From IMG/VR virus record IMGVR_UViG_3300036770_001519, positions 1-64,000 of that record: a stretch of DNA of 64,000 nucleotides; one strand, written 5' to 3'. This DNA is from a virus. Every line of letters begins with the position of its first letter. Positions within the stretch are counted from its first letter, which is position 1. The notes below the pieces were generated by a model. That model did not search any database, was not told where the DNA came from, and was given only the letters and a program-made list of their open reading frames with translations. Below are positions 1 to 7,693 of this stretch, piece by piece. Position numbers and translations under genes: made by a program.

Positions 1-1
1 A

Positions 2-3000
2 AACGAATCTGGAGAATTTACTTCAGATGATTTTAATACTTTAGCTAATGCTTTAAGTCTCCAGTTTACGATATCAGCTAGTTCGTTGAAGAAGGTAATT
101 GATCAAAAGGCTAGTTCTATAGTAGCAGTAGAGGATGCAAATCTTAGTGCTATAAAGCCTTCTGTAGTTTCTGAAAATGCTTTTCAAAAAGCATTTGCAG
201 CTGCGTCTGCAATACAGGCCATGTTTGAACCAACCGTTGGAACGCTGAAGAAAATTGAAACAGGGTTAACTGCTGAAGAGTTCTATAAACAAGCCAAGGT
301 TCTAGGTCAGGATCCCTCTCTACCATTGCTATTGGAATCGTTTACCCCTAAGGAAAACAAGATAGTACATGGTTTGATCTCTCTGTTTAATACGACTGCG
401 GATGTAATGGTTCCAATTATCCAAAAGATAAAGGAAGAAAATCCATCGCAGATTACGCCAAGAGATATTGTAAACGCTGTCATGTCTCGTTATGTTATTT
501 CAACGACACCAAAGACAAGTTCTAGCGAAATAGAATCTTGGTACCGTGCAAATACAAACACGGGAAATCATACAGAAGTTAGCTTGTATAAGATTAGGGA
601 GGCAATAAAGAAGTTTGAAGTAAAAAACTGGAACGATGCCAGACCTATTATTTCAAAGCTTCTAGATACAAGACAACTTGGCGATGAGTTCATGCGTAAG
701 GAAGCTTTTGATGTAATTGCCAAGATTAAGCAAGACCTTTCTCCTGATAAGCTTTCCAGAGAACAACGAAAAGAAAAGTTTAGGGACTTCTTCTTTGACG
801 AGAATGGAAAGAATCTATTGGTTACTAACGACCTTGGAATACCAATCCTGTTTCACAGAGGACACGGAGAAACGGTTGCAAAGGATCTTGTAGAGGGAAC
901 TACAGACCGTGGTATTAGATTCTGGGGAGAAGATTCAAGAGTTGCTAGAGACTATGAAAAGTCATTCCCAATTGTAACAGCATACCTAAGAGCGGATGAA
1001 AAAAATATTCTTGTTGTTGAACCTGAATATCCTGTTTCATGGAGTGGAATTCCTATAAGATATATTAAAGAAAGCTTGTTGAAATTTGGCTGGGATGAGA
1101 TGAAAGTTGTTAAGTTTATCAATGGTCGTTCTTCAATGAGCATTGACGAACTTTCCAAGGAAACACAAGTAAGTGGTAAATACAAGGATGACACGATTCT
1201 TGCCGTAAAGGTAACAAATCTTCTTGACTATACCACTTTGGGTACAGAAGTTATTCCACATACCCAGTGGACAATCAGATCTGACCTAAACATTATGAAG
1301 TCTCCCGAAGCGGTTGAGTTTGATAAGACCCCAGGTCCAATGCGAATTCTCAACCAGAAGAGAGCTGAAGATCAGATCAGGGATCTTATTGCTTCTGCCA
1401 AGGCAGCTGGCGCAGACGCTAGAGAGATTGAAGCAGAGCTTTCAAGCCTTGTTGATTCGGCTGCGGTGAGAAGAAGAAATCTAATTGGAATGGGTCTGCA
1501 TGAGGAAACTGAACCAGATGACCTTAAGGTTATACATGACTTGATCAGCGGAAACGATGCCTACAGTGGAGTTGACATGAGTCACTTCATGGATCGTTTT
1601 GTTGGTGAAGGGAAGAAAACTAGTGCAGATACCGTGGCAAAGTTCAGAGGAAAGTCCTACAGGGATCTGGACGAAGACGAGAGAAGAACCTTTGTTCTTG
1701 ATGTTATGATGCCAAAGATCTCAGAAGAGATCGGCATGCGAAACAAGACGGCTGGCGTATTCTCAGCGTTGTCCGACAGTGTCGTTGGAAAGGGTGCAAA
1801 CTCCCTTATTGGTGGTGCTGCCATGTATGGCGATACTGCTGACAGCACTTCGATATCCCTGCAGTTCCTAAGCAAGATCCTGGATCCATCCATGGATCTT
1901 CGTGATGGAGAGCTTCAGAACACGTTTAGATTGTTCTCTGTTGACAAGCTCAATGCAGAACTTAACAACACATTCAGCAGATCTGGTCTTCTATCAGTGA
2001 AGAACAAGATCGCGTCACGTGTGACAAACGAAGCTGGACTTCGTCAGCTGAACGATACCGCATGGTCCTATCTGTCCAGACTTGATCAACTTCCAGAGGA
2101 TGTTCCCCATAGGGATCTCATCGTGGAGCTTATTCAGGCAGTGCACAAGCACAATACTCTTTCAGCCGATGTGCTGAACAAGTATGGTAACTTGATGGAC
2201 CCAATGAATCCCACCGAGTACGGTACCATTCACAAGGTGAATAACCTTGCGTTCAGGGACCAGCAGGGATTTGTAGACGCGCTTACAAAGAACGCAGTTC
2301 GAAAGACGATAGACAATAAGGAGATCTCCGTTATCACCGCCGAGGCACTTGGCTGGGTAAAGATAAACCGAAACCCAGGTGCTACCGACGAGATCGTATC
2401 CGTCACTATTCTTGACGATGCTCCACTGAATCTTGAGAAAAAGGAATACCAGTGGAACAAGGAGACGAAGAAGCTGTTTGGAAAGGATTCCATCAAGTAT
2501 ATCAAGGAAGACCAGCTTGCCAAGTACAACAAGGCACTGACAAGCAACGAGGACTACCTTGAGTCGTTCAAACGTCTCTACTCAAGACGCGGTGTAAACT
2601 ACAGTGCAATCGCCCAGTCAATGACGATAGCCAAGGATAGATACCTTGGAATCGAAGACGGCGATGACAAGACTGGAAAGCCAAGGTCGGAGTCGGTAGG
2701 AAGCGGAAGAAACTATTCCGAGGAAAGAATCCTGTCACACACCGACATTGCAAGCAATCCAGAACTAGCCAAGTATTTCCAGAAGGACATCTACGATCTG
2801 ATCTACCAACAGGTTCGGTCGCAGCTTACGGAAGCCACCATGACAAAATACATCTCAGAGTACTTCGGAGTGAAGATGTCATGGAACGATCTTGTAAACG
2901 TCCTAAGAAAGTTTGGAGAGGAATCCCAGGACAAGGCAAACCTGTCTCAGAAAGAACAGGAATCCAGAACACGCGGATTCAACAGACTAAGCGATATCTG

Positions 3001-4309
3001 GGAACAGAACACTGGAAAGATGATCCGATCAAAGGACGGACTTGACAAGTACTACGAGGCGTTGGCTTCCAATGCACGTGTACCCGTTCTTGTTCTTGGC
3101 GGTATAAGAGCCGCCCTGTCATCTGTGGGTGAAGTAGGTAGAGCCGTTCTGGCAAGCAACCACAACAAGGGAATGCTTGTTCAGGTAGTTCCAAACCTAA
3201 TACAGACCCTAAAGATGTTCAGCAAGAACAAGCGTCAGACGATTCAAGAAGTAACCAGTGCAACCCACTGGCTTAGAAACCTGACAAGCGATCACCTTCT
3301 TGCCAGGTCTGAAATGAATCCAGAGAATCCATTCGGAGGTGCCATGCTTGGATCCCGCCAAAGCGGTTGGTTCAAGAGATGGGCTGAGGAATGGAGAGCC
3401 GTATCCGACATCAATGCCACTGAGACTAACATTGTCAACAGAGGATTGAACAGGCTGGGAATAGTTGCAAGCAGACTGGGAGCACCACTCGCTTGGGTAA
3501 ACGACGTGACAACCACGCTTCACGTGTGGAATGCACAGAGAAACCTAACGACCAATGCACCCAAGTTCATGGAGCTGGCAAAGAAGCTGGAAAGCAACAA
3601 GGAGATAAACCTTGGAAGCTTTGCCCGTCTTGCCAAGGAATGCGGTCTATCCAGCAAGGAAGCCCTTGACCTAAGCACCGCTGGTCTTCTAGACCCCAAG
3701 ATGATTGAGGTAATGATCGAAGCCAGCAAGGATACAGCAAACTATACAGACGGTCTTCTGGACGTACAGAAGCTATTCCTGTGGGCAGGAGATTCTCCAG
3801 AAAGAATCGAAGCCATCAACAGAATGGGTGCCTACATCAATACCACAAGCCGTCAGACAAACACAGATCCAACCCTGCTGGATCTACGAATCAACCAATC
3901 AGCCTATGCCAAGGCATTTGGCGTATTCATGCAGTTCCTACTCAGCCACTCTGTACAGGAGATCGGACGTAGACGCAGATACTCCACTGCCAACTACGGT
4001 AAGCACCTAGCTGGCATAATGATCATGGAAGCCCTTACCTACAGTCTAGCCCGTCAGAAGGAAGACGATAAGTGGATATGGGAAGAAGCCCAGGAAAAGC
4101 CAATAGACGTAACCCTACGTCTAATGACTGGTATGCCAATGCTTGGCTCCTACCAATACCTAGGCAGTCTTATTCGCCAAATCCTACAGGGAGGATATAA
4201 CGTAATGCAAGGAGATGAATTTGGTAGAGTACGTCTACCCGATCTCTTCTCTGCACCAGCTGAGAACATTCCTAACAAGGGTTGGGAAGTATTCAGAGAC
4301 ATGTTATAA
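2..4309 (+). CDS. Giant internal virion protein, C-terminal part (5' end outside window), with ADP-ribosyltransferase-like domain
   Basis: The reading frame is open from base 2, so the start lies outside the window; at least 1435 codons are present. Around nt 818-1290 lies a stretch that resembles the ADP-ribosyltransferase domain of phage polyvalent and MuF-type proteins. It has an ILFHRGH strand, then RGIRFWGEDSRVARDYE, a YLRADEKNILVVEP strand and finally VTNLLDY and IPHTQWTIRSD, in the usual order. The rest is helical and charged without a recognised fold, ending shortly before a terminator-like hairpin. Position just before the early region, after the internal virion genes in circular order, suggests a gp16-type protein ejected into the host. 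The first 1.3 kb is more AT-rich than the rest. The virion role and the transferase call are inferences from position and motif order; catalytic residues were not proven. Confidence 0.7.
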   Translation, partial: NESGEFTSDDFNTLANALSLQFTISASSLKKVIDQKASSIVAVEDANLSAIKPSVVSENAFQKAFAAASAIQAMFEPTVGTLKKIETGLTAEEFYKQAKVLGQDPSLPLLLESFTPKENKIVHGLISLFNTTADVMVPIIQKIKEENPSQITPRDIVNAVMSRYVISTTPKTSSSEIESWYRANTNTGNHTEVSLYKIREAIKKFEVKNWNDARPIISKLLDTRQLGDEFMRKEAFDVIAKIKQDLSPDKLSREQRKEKFRDFFFDENGKNLLVTNDLGIPILFHRGHGETVAKDLVEGTTDRGIRFWGEDSRVARDYEKSFPIVTAYLRADEKNILVVEPEYPVSWSGIPIRYIKESLLKFGWDEMKVVKFINGRSSMSIDELSKETQVSGKYKDDTILAVKVTNLLDYTTLGTEVIPHTQWTIRSDLNIMKSPEAVEFDKTPGPMRILNQKRAEDQIRDLIASAKAAGADAREIEAELSSLVDSAAVRRRNLIGMGLHEETEPDDLKVIHDLISGNDAYSGVDMSHFMDRFVGEGKKTSADTVAKFRGKSYRDLDEDERRTFVLDVMMPKISEEIGMRNKTAGVFSALSDSVVGKGANSLIGGAAMYGDTADSTSISLQFLSKILDPSMDLRDGELQNTFRLFSVDKLNAELNNTFSRSGLLSVKNKIASRVTNEAGLRQLNDTAWSYLSRLDQLPEDVPHRDLIVELIQAVHKHNTLSADVLNKYGNLMDPMNPTEYGTIHKVNNLAFRDQQGFVDALTKNAVRKTIDNKEISVITAEALGWVKINRNPGATDEIVSVTILDDAPLNLEKKEYQWNKETKKLFGKDSIKYIKEDQLAKYNKALTSNEDYLESFKRLYSRRGVNYSAIAQSMTIAKDRYLGIEDGDDKTGKPRSESVGSGRNYSEERILSHTDIASNPELAKYFQKDIYDLIYQQVRSQLTEATMTKYISEYFGVKMSWNDLVNVLRKFGEESQDKANLSQKEQESRTRGFNRLSDIWEQNTGKMIRSKDGLDKYYEALASNARVPVLVLGGIRAALSSVGEVGRAVLASNHNKGMLVQVVPNLIQTLKMFSKNKRQTIQEVTSATHWLRNLTSDHLLARSEMNPENPFGGAMLGSRQSGWFKRWAEEWRAVSDINATETNIVNRGLNRLGIVASRLGAPLAWVNDVTTTLHVWNAQRNLTTNAPKFMELAKKLESNKEINLGSFARLAKECGLSSKEALDLSTAGLLDPKMIEVMIEASKDTANYTDGLLDVQKLFLWAGDSPERIEAINRMGAYINTTSRQTNTDPTLLDLRINQSAYAKAFGVFMQFLLSHSVQEIGRRRRYSTANYGKHLAGIMIMEALTYSLARQKEDDKWIWEEAQEKPIDVTLRLMTGMPMLGSYQYLGSLIRQILQGGYNVMQGDEFGRVRLPDLFSAPAENIPNKGWEVFRDML

Positions 4310-4331
4310 GCTCATTAGAGCCATTCCTACA

Positions 4332-4360
4332 GGTTCCCCCTACCCTCGGGTGGGGGAATC
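4332..4360 (+). terminator. Terminator-like hairpin after the giant virion gene
   Basis: TTCCCCC pairs with GGGGGAA and ACC with GGT around a CTCG loop, 23 bases after the stop codon of the preceding gene. The tail is short in T (ATCTTAGG), so termination strength is uncertain. Confidence 0.55.
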
Positions 4361-4486
4361 TTAGGATAGTCTCTAATAGCCTTATAGGAGGTATTTCAAT
4401 GTGGTTGTTCATACCCCCAAGGTATCGCATCCTGTGTAAGATTCATTATTGTGTGTATTGCATATTCATGCATAATCCCGTCTAGT

Positions 4487-4502
4487 AGGAGACGTATCGT
4501 AG
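4487..4502 (+). promoter_or_regulatory. Promoter-like 16-bp repeat, copy 1
   Basis: AGGAGACGTATCGTAG occurs exactly three times in the window: here, 38 bases before the RNA polymerase start codon, and just before the dUTPase gene. This copy is intergenic and heads the early region. The core ACG-TAT-CGT has dyad symmetry. The phage encodes its own T7-type RNA polymerase, so a dispersed identical element upstream of operons is most simply its promoter; that is inference. A possible host-type box (CATAAT at about 4470) lies just upstream. Confidence 0.6.
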
Positions 4503-4558
4503 GAAAGAACAGAAAAGTTTGATCCTGCGGTCGATGGTAAAGACCTAAAATAACAGCA

Positions 4559-4581
4559 AGCTGTCTTATTAGGGGACAGCT
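4559..4581 (+). other. Stem-loop in early leader
   Basis: AGCTGTC (4559-4565) pairs perfectly with GACAGCT (4575-4581). It lies downstream of repeat copy 1, so it would be near the 5' end of a transcript starting there. Nearby CCCCT/AGGGG and ATAAAC/GTTTAT pairs suggest a larger folded RNA at about 4550-4650. I do not recognise an RNA family. Confidence 0.4.
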
Positions 4582-4756
4582 AGCGAAAGATATATAAACA
4601 TAAACCCCTACAGGAAAGGGGCTAAGGGGCGACCCTACGTTTATAAGCTAGCTATAAGCATTTCACTTTGGGGTTTGCGTTGGGACAACGCCCGATAGCC
4701 TCAGAGTTATCCCTGGGGACATACCCCCGTCTGTATCCTGGGGACCATCTATCCCG

Positions 4757-4784
4757 CTTCCCCCTAACGGGGGAGGTGGGGTTT
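4757..4784 (+). terminator. Terminator-like hairpin in the intergenic region
   Basis: CTTCCCCC pairs with GGGGGAGG (8 bp with one G-U) around a TAAC loop, followed by TGGGGTTTCAT. It resembles the stronger terminator after the capsid gene (35896) in sequence and layout. Confidence 0.5.
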
Positions 4785-5079
4785 CATATACAAAATAGAA
4801 AATAAACTTCCAGATGTAAGAACTTTGGAAGGGGTGTAAAGGTTTTAGGGGTCGGGAATTTACGAGGGGTACCCCCTTAATCCCCCGATGTGGCGTTACC
4901 CCCCGTACCCCCTGCTGTGAACGGCGAGATACGGACCTGCGTATCCGTGTCTTTGCAGGCATCGTTGGGAATCGTCGTGGCGTAGCCTACCTTCGGAGGG
5001 ACATAGTACCTTCGCCATGGTGGTGAGGGGACCGCGGAGGGTCGTTTACCCTGCCAAGTTTCTTCGGAGTGTATCGACA

Positions 5080-5442
5080 ATGAATACCATGACAAAGTCT
5101 GGCGTGTGTGTCTTCCAGTCTCTCGACTCGCAGATTCGCAAGGCGTGGGACCGTGCGCCGAAGAGTTACGTTCTGTCGGGAGCGGTTCACGCTCAGAGTG
5201 TGCGGGCGTTCGTCACGGGTGATCCGCTCGATCTTTCGAACGGACGACAGGCGACTCTGTTGCAGATTCTCGCCGCGATGAACGGCATCGACCTGTCCAA
5301 CGTGTGCTTCCGCTCCTCGCCTTTCGTTGCGGAAGTCATGGAGACTTTCCAGTCGAAGTACCCTGAGTACTTTCCCGCGACTGTCCGCACGGCTGCTGTC
5401 AAGTCTGCGAAGCGTAACATCGACCTTGCGGATATCCTCTGA
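5080..5442 (+). CDS. Early hypothetical protein (120 aa)
   Basis: First gene of the early region. The ATG at 5080 (MNTMTKSGV) is preferred to the GTG-type starts upstream because a CGGAG lies about 11 bases before it and the upstream codons fall in structured GC-rich DNA. The protein has no motif I recognise. The segment to about 5.75 kb uses far more TCG, CGC and CGT codons than the rest of the genome, which may mark recent acquisition. First early genes of T7-like phages often encode host-takeover proteins; that is only a positional hint. Confidence 0.65.
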   Translation: MNTMTKSGVCVFQSLDSQIRKAWDRAPKSYVLSGAVHAQSVRAFVTGDPLDLSNGRQATLLQILAAMNGIDLSNVCFRSSPFVAEVMETFQSKYPEYFPATVRTAAVKSAKRNIDLADIL

Positions 5443-5474
5443 GTATCCGCACGGGATCGACGGAGCAAAGTGTG

Positions 5475-5496
5475 TGGGCATGATCGACCATGCCCA
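5475..5496 (+). other. Intergenic stem-loop
   Basis: TGGGCATG and CATGCCCA pair perfectly (8 bp, 6-base loop) between two early genes. No T-run follows, so an RNA processing site or mRNA stabiliser is more likely than a terminator. Confidence 0.5.
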
Positions 5497-5539
5497 TACT
5501 CTGTGAATCGTCAATCGCAAACCTTACGGAGCGTGTACC

Positions 5540-5725
5540 ATGAAGGTATCGAAGGAAACTGTCAAGGCGGCTCTATCGTTCGCCCTTGCACACAACAGTG
5601 TGGCATCGTGGAATCGGTACTACGATCTCGCCCACAAGTATTGTGAGGGCAAGGTATCCCGCAAGGATATCGAAGCCGCAGTCTACGCGAAGTACTTTCG
5701 CGGCGCGGTTTCGCCCGTCAAGTGA
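5540..5725 (+). CDS. Early hypothetical protein (61 aa)
   Basis: Small, basic, probably helical protein beginning MKVSKETV, with an ACGGAG ribosome site about ten bases before the ATG. No family recognised. A CCCGTC/GACGGG hairpin (5714-5729) overlaps the stop codon, and another stem-loop follows. Same GC-rich codon use as the gene before it. Confidence 0.6.
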   Translation: MKVSKETVKAALSFALAHNSVASWNRYYDLAHKYCEGKVSRKDIEAAVYAKYFRGAVSPVK

Positions 5726-5731
5726 CGGGAT

Positions 5732-5766
5732 AGACGTGCCTTGATGATTCTATGCAGGGCACGTCT
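5732..5766 (+). other. Intergenic stem-loop
   Basis: AGACGTGCC and GGCACGTCT pair perfectly (9 bp, 17-base loop) between early genes. Together with the hairpins at 5475 and 6435 it suggests cutting of the early transcript by a host RNase III, as in T7. Confidence 0.5.
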
Positions 5767-5790
5767 GTTCACCCACTTGGAGGATGTTTC

Positions 5791-5868
5791 TTGAAGAAGT
5801 CAACGGAGAATGTCGCAGTCGTTGTGATTTGGGTTTGCGCGATCATTGTCGCCATTGTGTTGGTTTGA
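5791..5868 (+). CDS. 25-aa single-span membrane peptide
   Basis: A TTG start at 5791 lies 5-7 bases after a strong GGAGG, whereas the ATG at 5784 sits directly against that GGAGG and is badly spaced. The TTG frame gives MKKSTENV followed by a continuous hydrophobic stretch of 17 residues to the stop. Positive N-terminus and one membrane span are clear. It ends 15 bases before the next gene. Function unknown; small toxic or regulatory membrane peptides are common in phage early regions. Confidence 0.5.
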   Translation: MKKSTENVAVVVIWVCAIIVAIVLV

Positions 5869-5882
5869 CCAACGGAGAACAA

Positions 5883-6050
5883 GTGAAGCATCGCAAGTAT
5901 CGCTCGCAAGGTGTCCAGTCTCAGTCTTTCGCGGCGTGGGCAAAGGCAAACAATCGCACGCTTGTCAATGGCAAGTATGTGCGTGCCGAAGAGTCTGAGA
6001 AGAAAAAGAAGCCGAACAATCCGAAGGTGTCGGTGGAGGTGTCGCTGTGA
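5883..6050 (+). CDS. Hypothetical basic protein (55 aa)
   Basis: GTG start with an ACGGAGAA ribosome site seven bases upstream. The protein is Lys/Arg-rich (RKYRSQG near the start, EEKKKK-type run near residue 43) and may bind nucleic acid. The stop overlaps the GTG of the next gene, so the two are likely translationally coupled. The longer frame from 5784 is rejected on ribosome-site spacing. Confidence 0.55.
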   Translation: MKHRKYRSQGVQSQSFAAWAKANNRTLVNGKYVRAEESEKKKKPNNPKVSVEVSL

Positions 6051-6367
6051 ACTATCCGCCCAACATCAATCGGGTGCTCGATGTCCTGCGGAATGTTCCC
6101 GCAGGAAGTGACCTGCTCATCCGTGTCAAGCGGGAAGTTGGACAGCAGTATGTCGGAAAGGGTATGTACCATACTCTATTCGAAACGCTGCATGAGTGTC
6201 GAGTCTCTTGCGACGATGCGATGGACGTGATGAATCAGGTCGCAACTGTCTTCGGAGGTAACGGGCATGATATGCTCGTCAACTATCGGAAGATGGATTG
6301 GAATCCTGCGCTCGTGATGATTGACGCGCAAGGTAATGACTGGGTAGTGTCTGTTGACGAAGAGTGA
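6047..6367 (+). CDS. Early hypothetical protein (106 aa)
   Basis: GTG start overlaps the stop of the gene before. The product is soluble, with a helical N-terminal half and a short C-terminal strand region ending VVSVDEE. I recognise no family. It is the last gene before a 245-base gap holding a strong hairpin and a tRNA-like element. Confidence 0.6.
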   Translation: MNYPPNINRVLDVLRNVPAGSDLLIRVKREVGQQYVGKGMYHTLFETLHECRVSCDDAMDVMNQVATVFGGNGHDMLVNYRKMDWNPALVMIDAQGNDWVVSVDEE

Positions 6368-6434
6368 CAAGCCAATCAACCGCAAGCAACCGTACCTAGG
6401 CGGTATATAAGTAGGGTACAACTGTCAGATTGTT

Positions 6435-6469
6435 GGTATCCGTGGGTGAAATATCCCACGGATATCTTT
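6435..6469 (+). terminator. Strong hairpin, possible terminator or processing site
   Basis: GGTATCCGTGGG pairs with CCCACGGATATC over 12 bp around an 8-base loop and is followed by TTT. It ends the first early gene block (5.08-6.37 kb). The short T tail leaves partial termination or RNase III processing equally possible. Confidence 0.55.
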
Positions 6470-6534
6470 GGCAGATGGGTTTGTACATAAGGTAGCCTAG
6501 CATGATAAAGCGTCATGCCATGCCCTGCTTGCTT

Positions 6535-6577
6535 GGCAGTGCTTATGTATTATACGGTTCGACTCCGTATACTGTCT
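6535..6577 (+). ncRNA. tRNA T-arm/acceptor-like element
   Basis: TATACGG-TTCGACT-CCGTATA is a 7-bp stem closing a loop that matches the tRNA T-loop consensus (TTCRANT). The flanks GGCAG and CTGTC also pair, giving an acceptor-plus-T-arm minihelix. No D arm or anticodon arm with the right spacing could be fitted upstream, so this is not a normal tRNA. It lies 36 bases before a start codon and may be a tRNA remnant or a leader structure. Confidence 0.35.
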
Positions 6578-6612
6578 TTCCCAACGCGGCTATGCCGCAG
6601 GAGTGTGACACA

Positions 6613-6867
6613 ATGAGTGTGAATGACTTCTGGCTTGACAAGATTGAGGCTGCTATGAACCTCCTTGCTGCAAAGAGTGCAGAGTTGCGAGAAGAGAACA
6701 GGGAACTGTTGCTCTATGTGAAGGGTCTTGAGGAGGCGAATAATCTTCTCGTTTCGCAACGTGACGAAGCGCGTAGTATGTATTGCCACGCCGTTAGTGG
6801 CGGTACTGTGACTCCCGCAAAGATTGCTCACCAGAATGGGTGGGATTGTTTCAACACGGAGGTGTGA
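6613..6867 (+). CDS. Hypothetical coiled-coil protein (84 aa)
   Basis: The ATG at 6613 has an AGGAG about ten bases upstream; the earlier in-frame ATG at 6502 would read through the tRNA-like hairpin and is rejected. Residues 10-60 form a charged heptad-like helix (KSAELREENRELLLY region) typical of a short coiled coil. Function unknown. It sits directly before a P-loop kinase gene. Confidence 0.6.
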   Translation: MSVNDFWLDKIEAAMNLLAAKSAELREENRELLLYVKGLEEANNLLVSQRDEARSMYCHAVSGGTVTPAKIAHQNGWDCFNTEV

Positions 6868-6868
6868 C

Positions 6869-7282
6869 ATGAAGACTCTGTACCTGATTCGCGGTGTTCC
6901 AGGAAGTGGCAAGTCAACTCTTGCTCAGAAGATGTGCTCTGAGTTGAACATCGACTTCTATGAGGCAGATATGTGGATGAACGATGTTGATGGAAACTAT
7001 AAGTTCGATCCAACTCGTCTCTCTTTCTGCCACCAGAAGTGTCAGCAAGAAGTTTGTTGGCAAATGATGCGTGGCAACAGCGTCATTGTGTCCAACACTT
7101 TCATCAAGAAGTGGGAGGCAGATGTCTACTACACTCTTGCAAAGGTGTGGGGATACGATGTAAAAGTGATTCTGTGCGAGGGTAACTACGCCAATGTGCA
7201 TGGTGTCCCGCAGGATCGTGTGAATATCATGCGGTCAAACATGGAACCGTATGAGAACCAGACAATCTATGTCGGACAATAA
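6869..7282 (+). CDS. P-loop kinase of the polynucleotide-kinase/N4BP2-like type
   Basis: 137 aa. The N-terminus LIRGVPGSGKSTLAQ is a clear Walker A, followed by a YEAD strand and FDPTRL. The C-terminal block with NVHGVP and RVNIMRSNMEPY matches the small AAA_33 kinases related to the kinase domain of polynucleotide kinase and N4BP2-like proteins. The predicted role is phosphoryl transfer to a nucleotide or a 5' nucleic acid end. It lacks a phosphatase or ligase partner. ATG at 6869 follows GGAGGTG closely. Confidence 0.75.
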   Translation: MKTLYLIRGVPGSGKSTLAQKMCSELNIDFYEADMWMNDVDGNYKFDPTRLSFCHQKCQQEVCWQMMRGNSVIVSNTFIKKWEADVYYTLAKVWGYDVKVILCEGNYANVHGVPQDRVNIMRSNMEPYENQTIYVGQ

Positions 7283-7422
7283 GTCCTCAGGTGTACCCTA
7301 GGTACTATACCTCGACATCAGTCGAATACGGGGCAATCCGACACTGTGTTGACCGAGCAGTACTATCGGTCCCTTATAAGATGCACCGTTGTGTAGACGG
7401 TGTGCCTTTACGGAGGTGTGCC

Positions 7423-7692
7423 ATGAACTACGTCTACCTGTCAATCTACCGCCAAGAGGGCGGTGAGATGTATCTGTTGAAGGCTGTGCGTGTGATGGAA
7501 GACAATGATGTTTCCATTGCAGAGTGGGTGCTCAGGTATCTCGACACCAACTATATCCGCACGGTTTCCCTCATGGGTAACGTGAACTGGATAGATAACG
7601 GAAGATACATTTCGTTCTGTATCTCTACCGAGGTTGTCACGGTTAGGGATTGTGATGATGAACTGTTGATCTGTGCCGAAGGAGAGGTGTGA
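7423..7692 (+). CDS. Hypothetical protein, paralogue A (89 aa)
   Basis: Begins MNYVYLSIYR after GGAGGTG. It is about half identical to the 89-aa product at 7882: both share WVLxYLD, YIRTVS, GNxNW, NGRYI and end DCDD-LLICAEGEV. The pair is a clear duplication flanking a small membrane-protein gene, and the 25 bases around the two stops are nearly the same. No known family. The frame upstream to 7291 runs through a non-coding leader and is not used. Confidence 0.65.
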   Translation: MNYVYLSIYRQEGGEMYLLKAVRVMEDNDVSIAEWVLRYLDTNYIRTVSLMGNVNWIDNGRYISFCISTEVVTVRDCDDELLICAEGEV

Positions 7693-7693
7693 C

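Larger units (their letters stand above)
4310..5079 (+). other. 770-bp structured intergenic region before the early genes
   Basis: No convincing gene is present; the short open frames here lack ribosome sites and fall in G/C runs. It holds two terminator-like hairpins, one copy of the 16-bp promoter-like repeat, a 7-bp stem at 4559-4581, a CCCCT/AGGGG hairpin near 4605-4622, and many runs of four to six C or G between 4720 and 4915. It separates the late operon from the early one, the place where T7-like phages keep early promoters, origins or terminal repeats. Which of these is here cannot be told from sequence alone. Confidence 0.6.

Noticed and set aside
2230-2547. Minus-strand open frames over the giant gene and elsewhere
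   Set aside because: They overlap strong + strand genes, lack ribosome sites, and have no recognisable domains.
4282-4485. 67-aa frame across the terminator
   Set aside because: It overlaps the end of the giant gene, runs through a hairpin and has no ribosome site.
4516-4527. AGTTTGATCCTG resembles the conserved 5' start of 16S rRNA
   Set aside because: The match stops after about 12 bases and nothing downstream fits 16S rRNA.
5784-6050. Single 88-aa reading frame from the ATG at 5784
   Set aside because: The GGAGG touches this ATG, leaving no spacing; two shorter genes from TTG 5791 and GTG 5883 have good ribosome sites.
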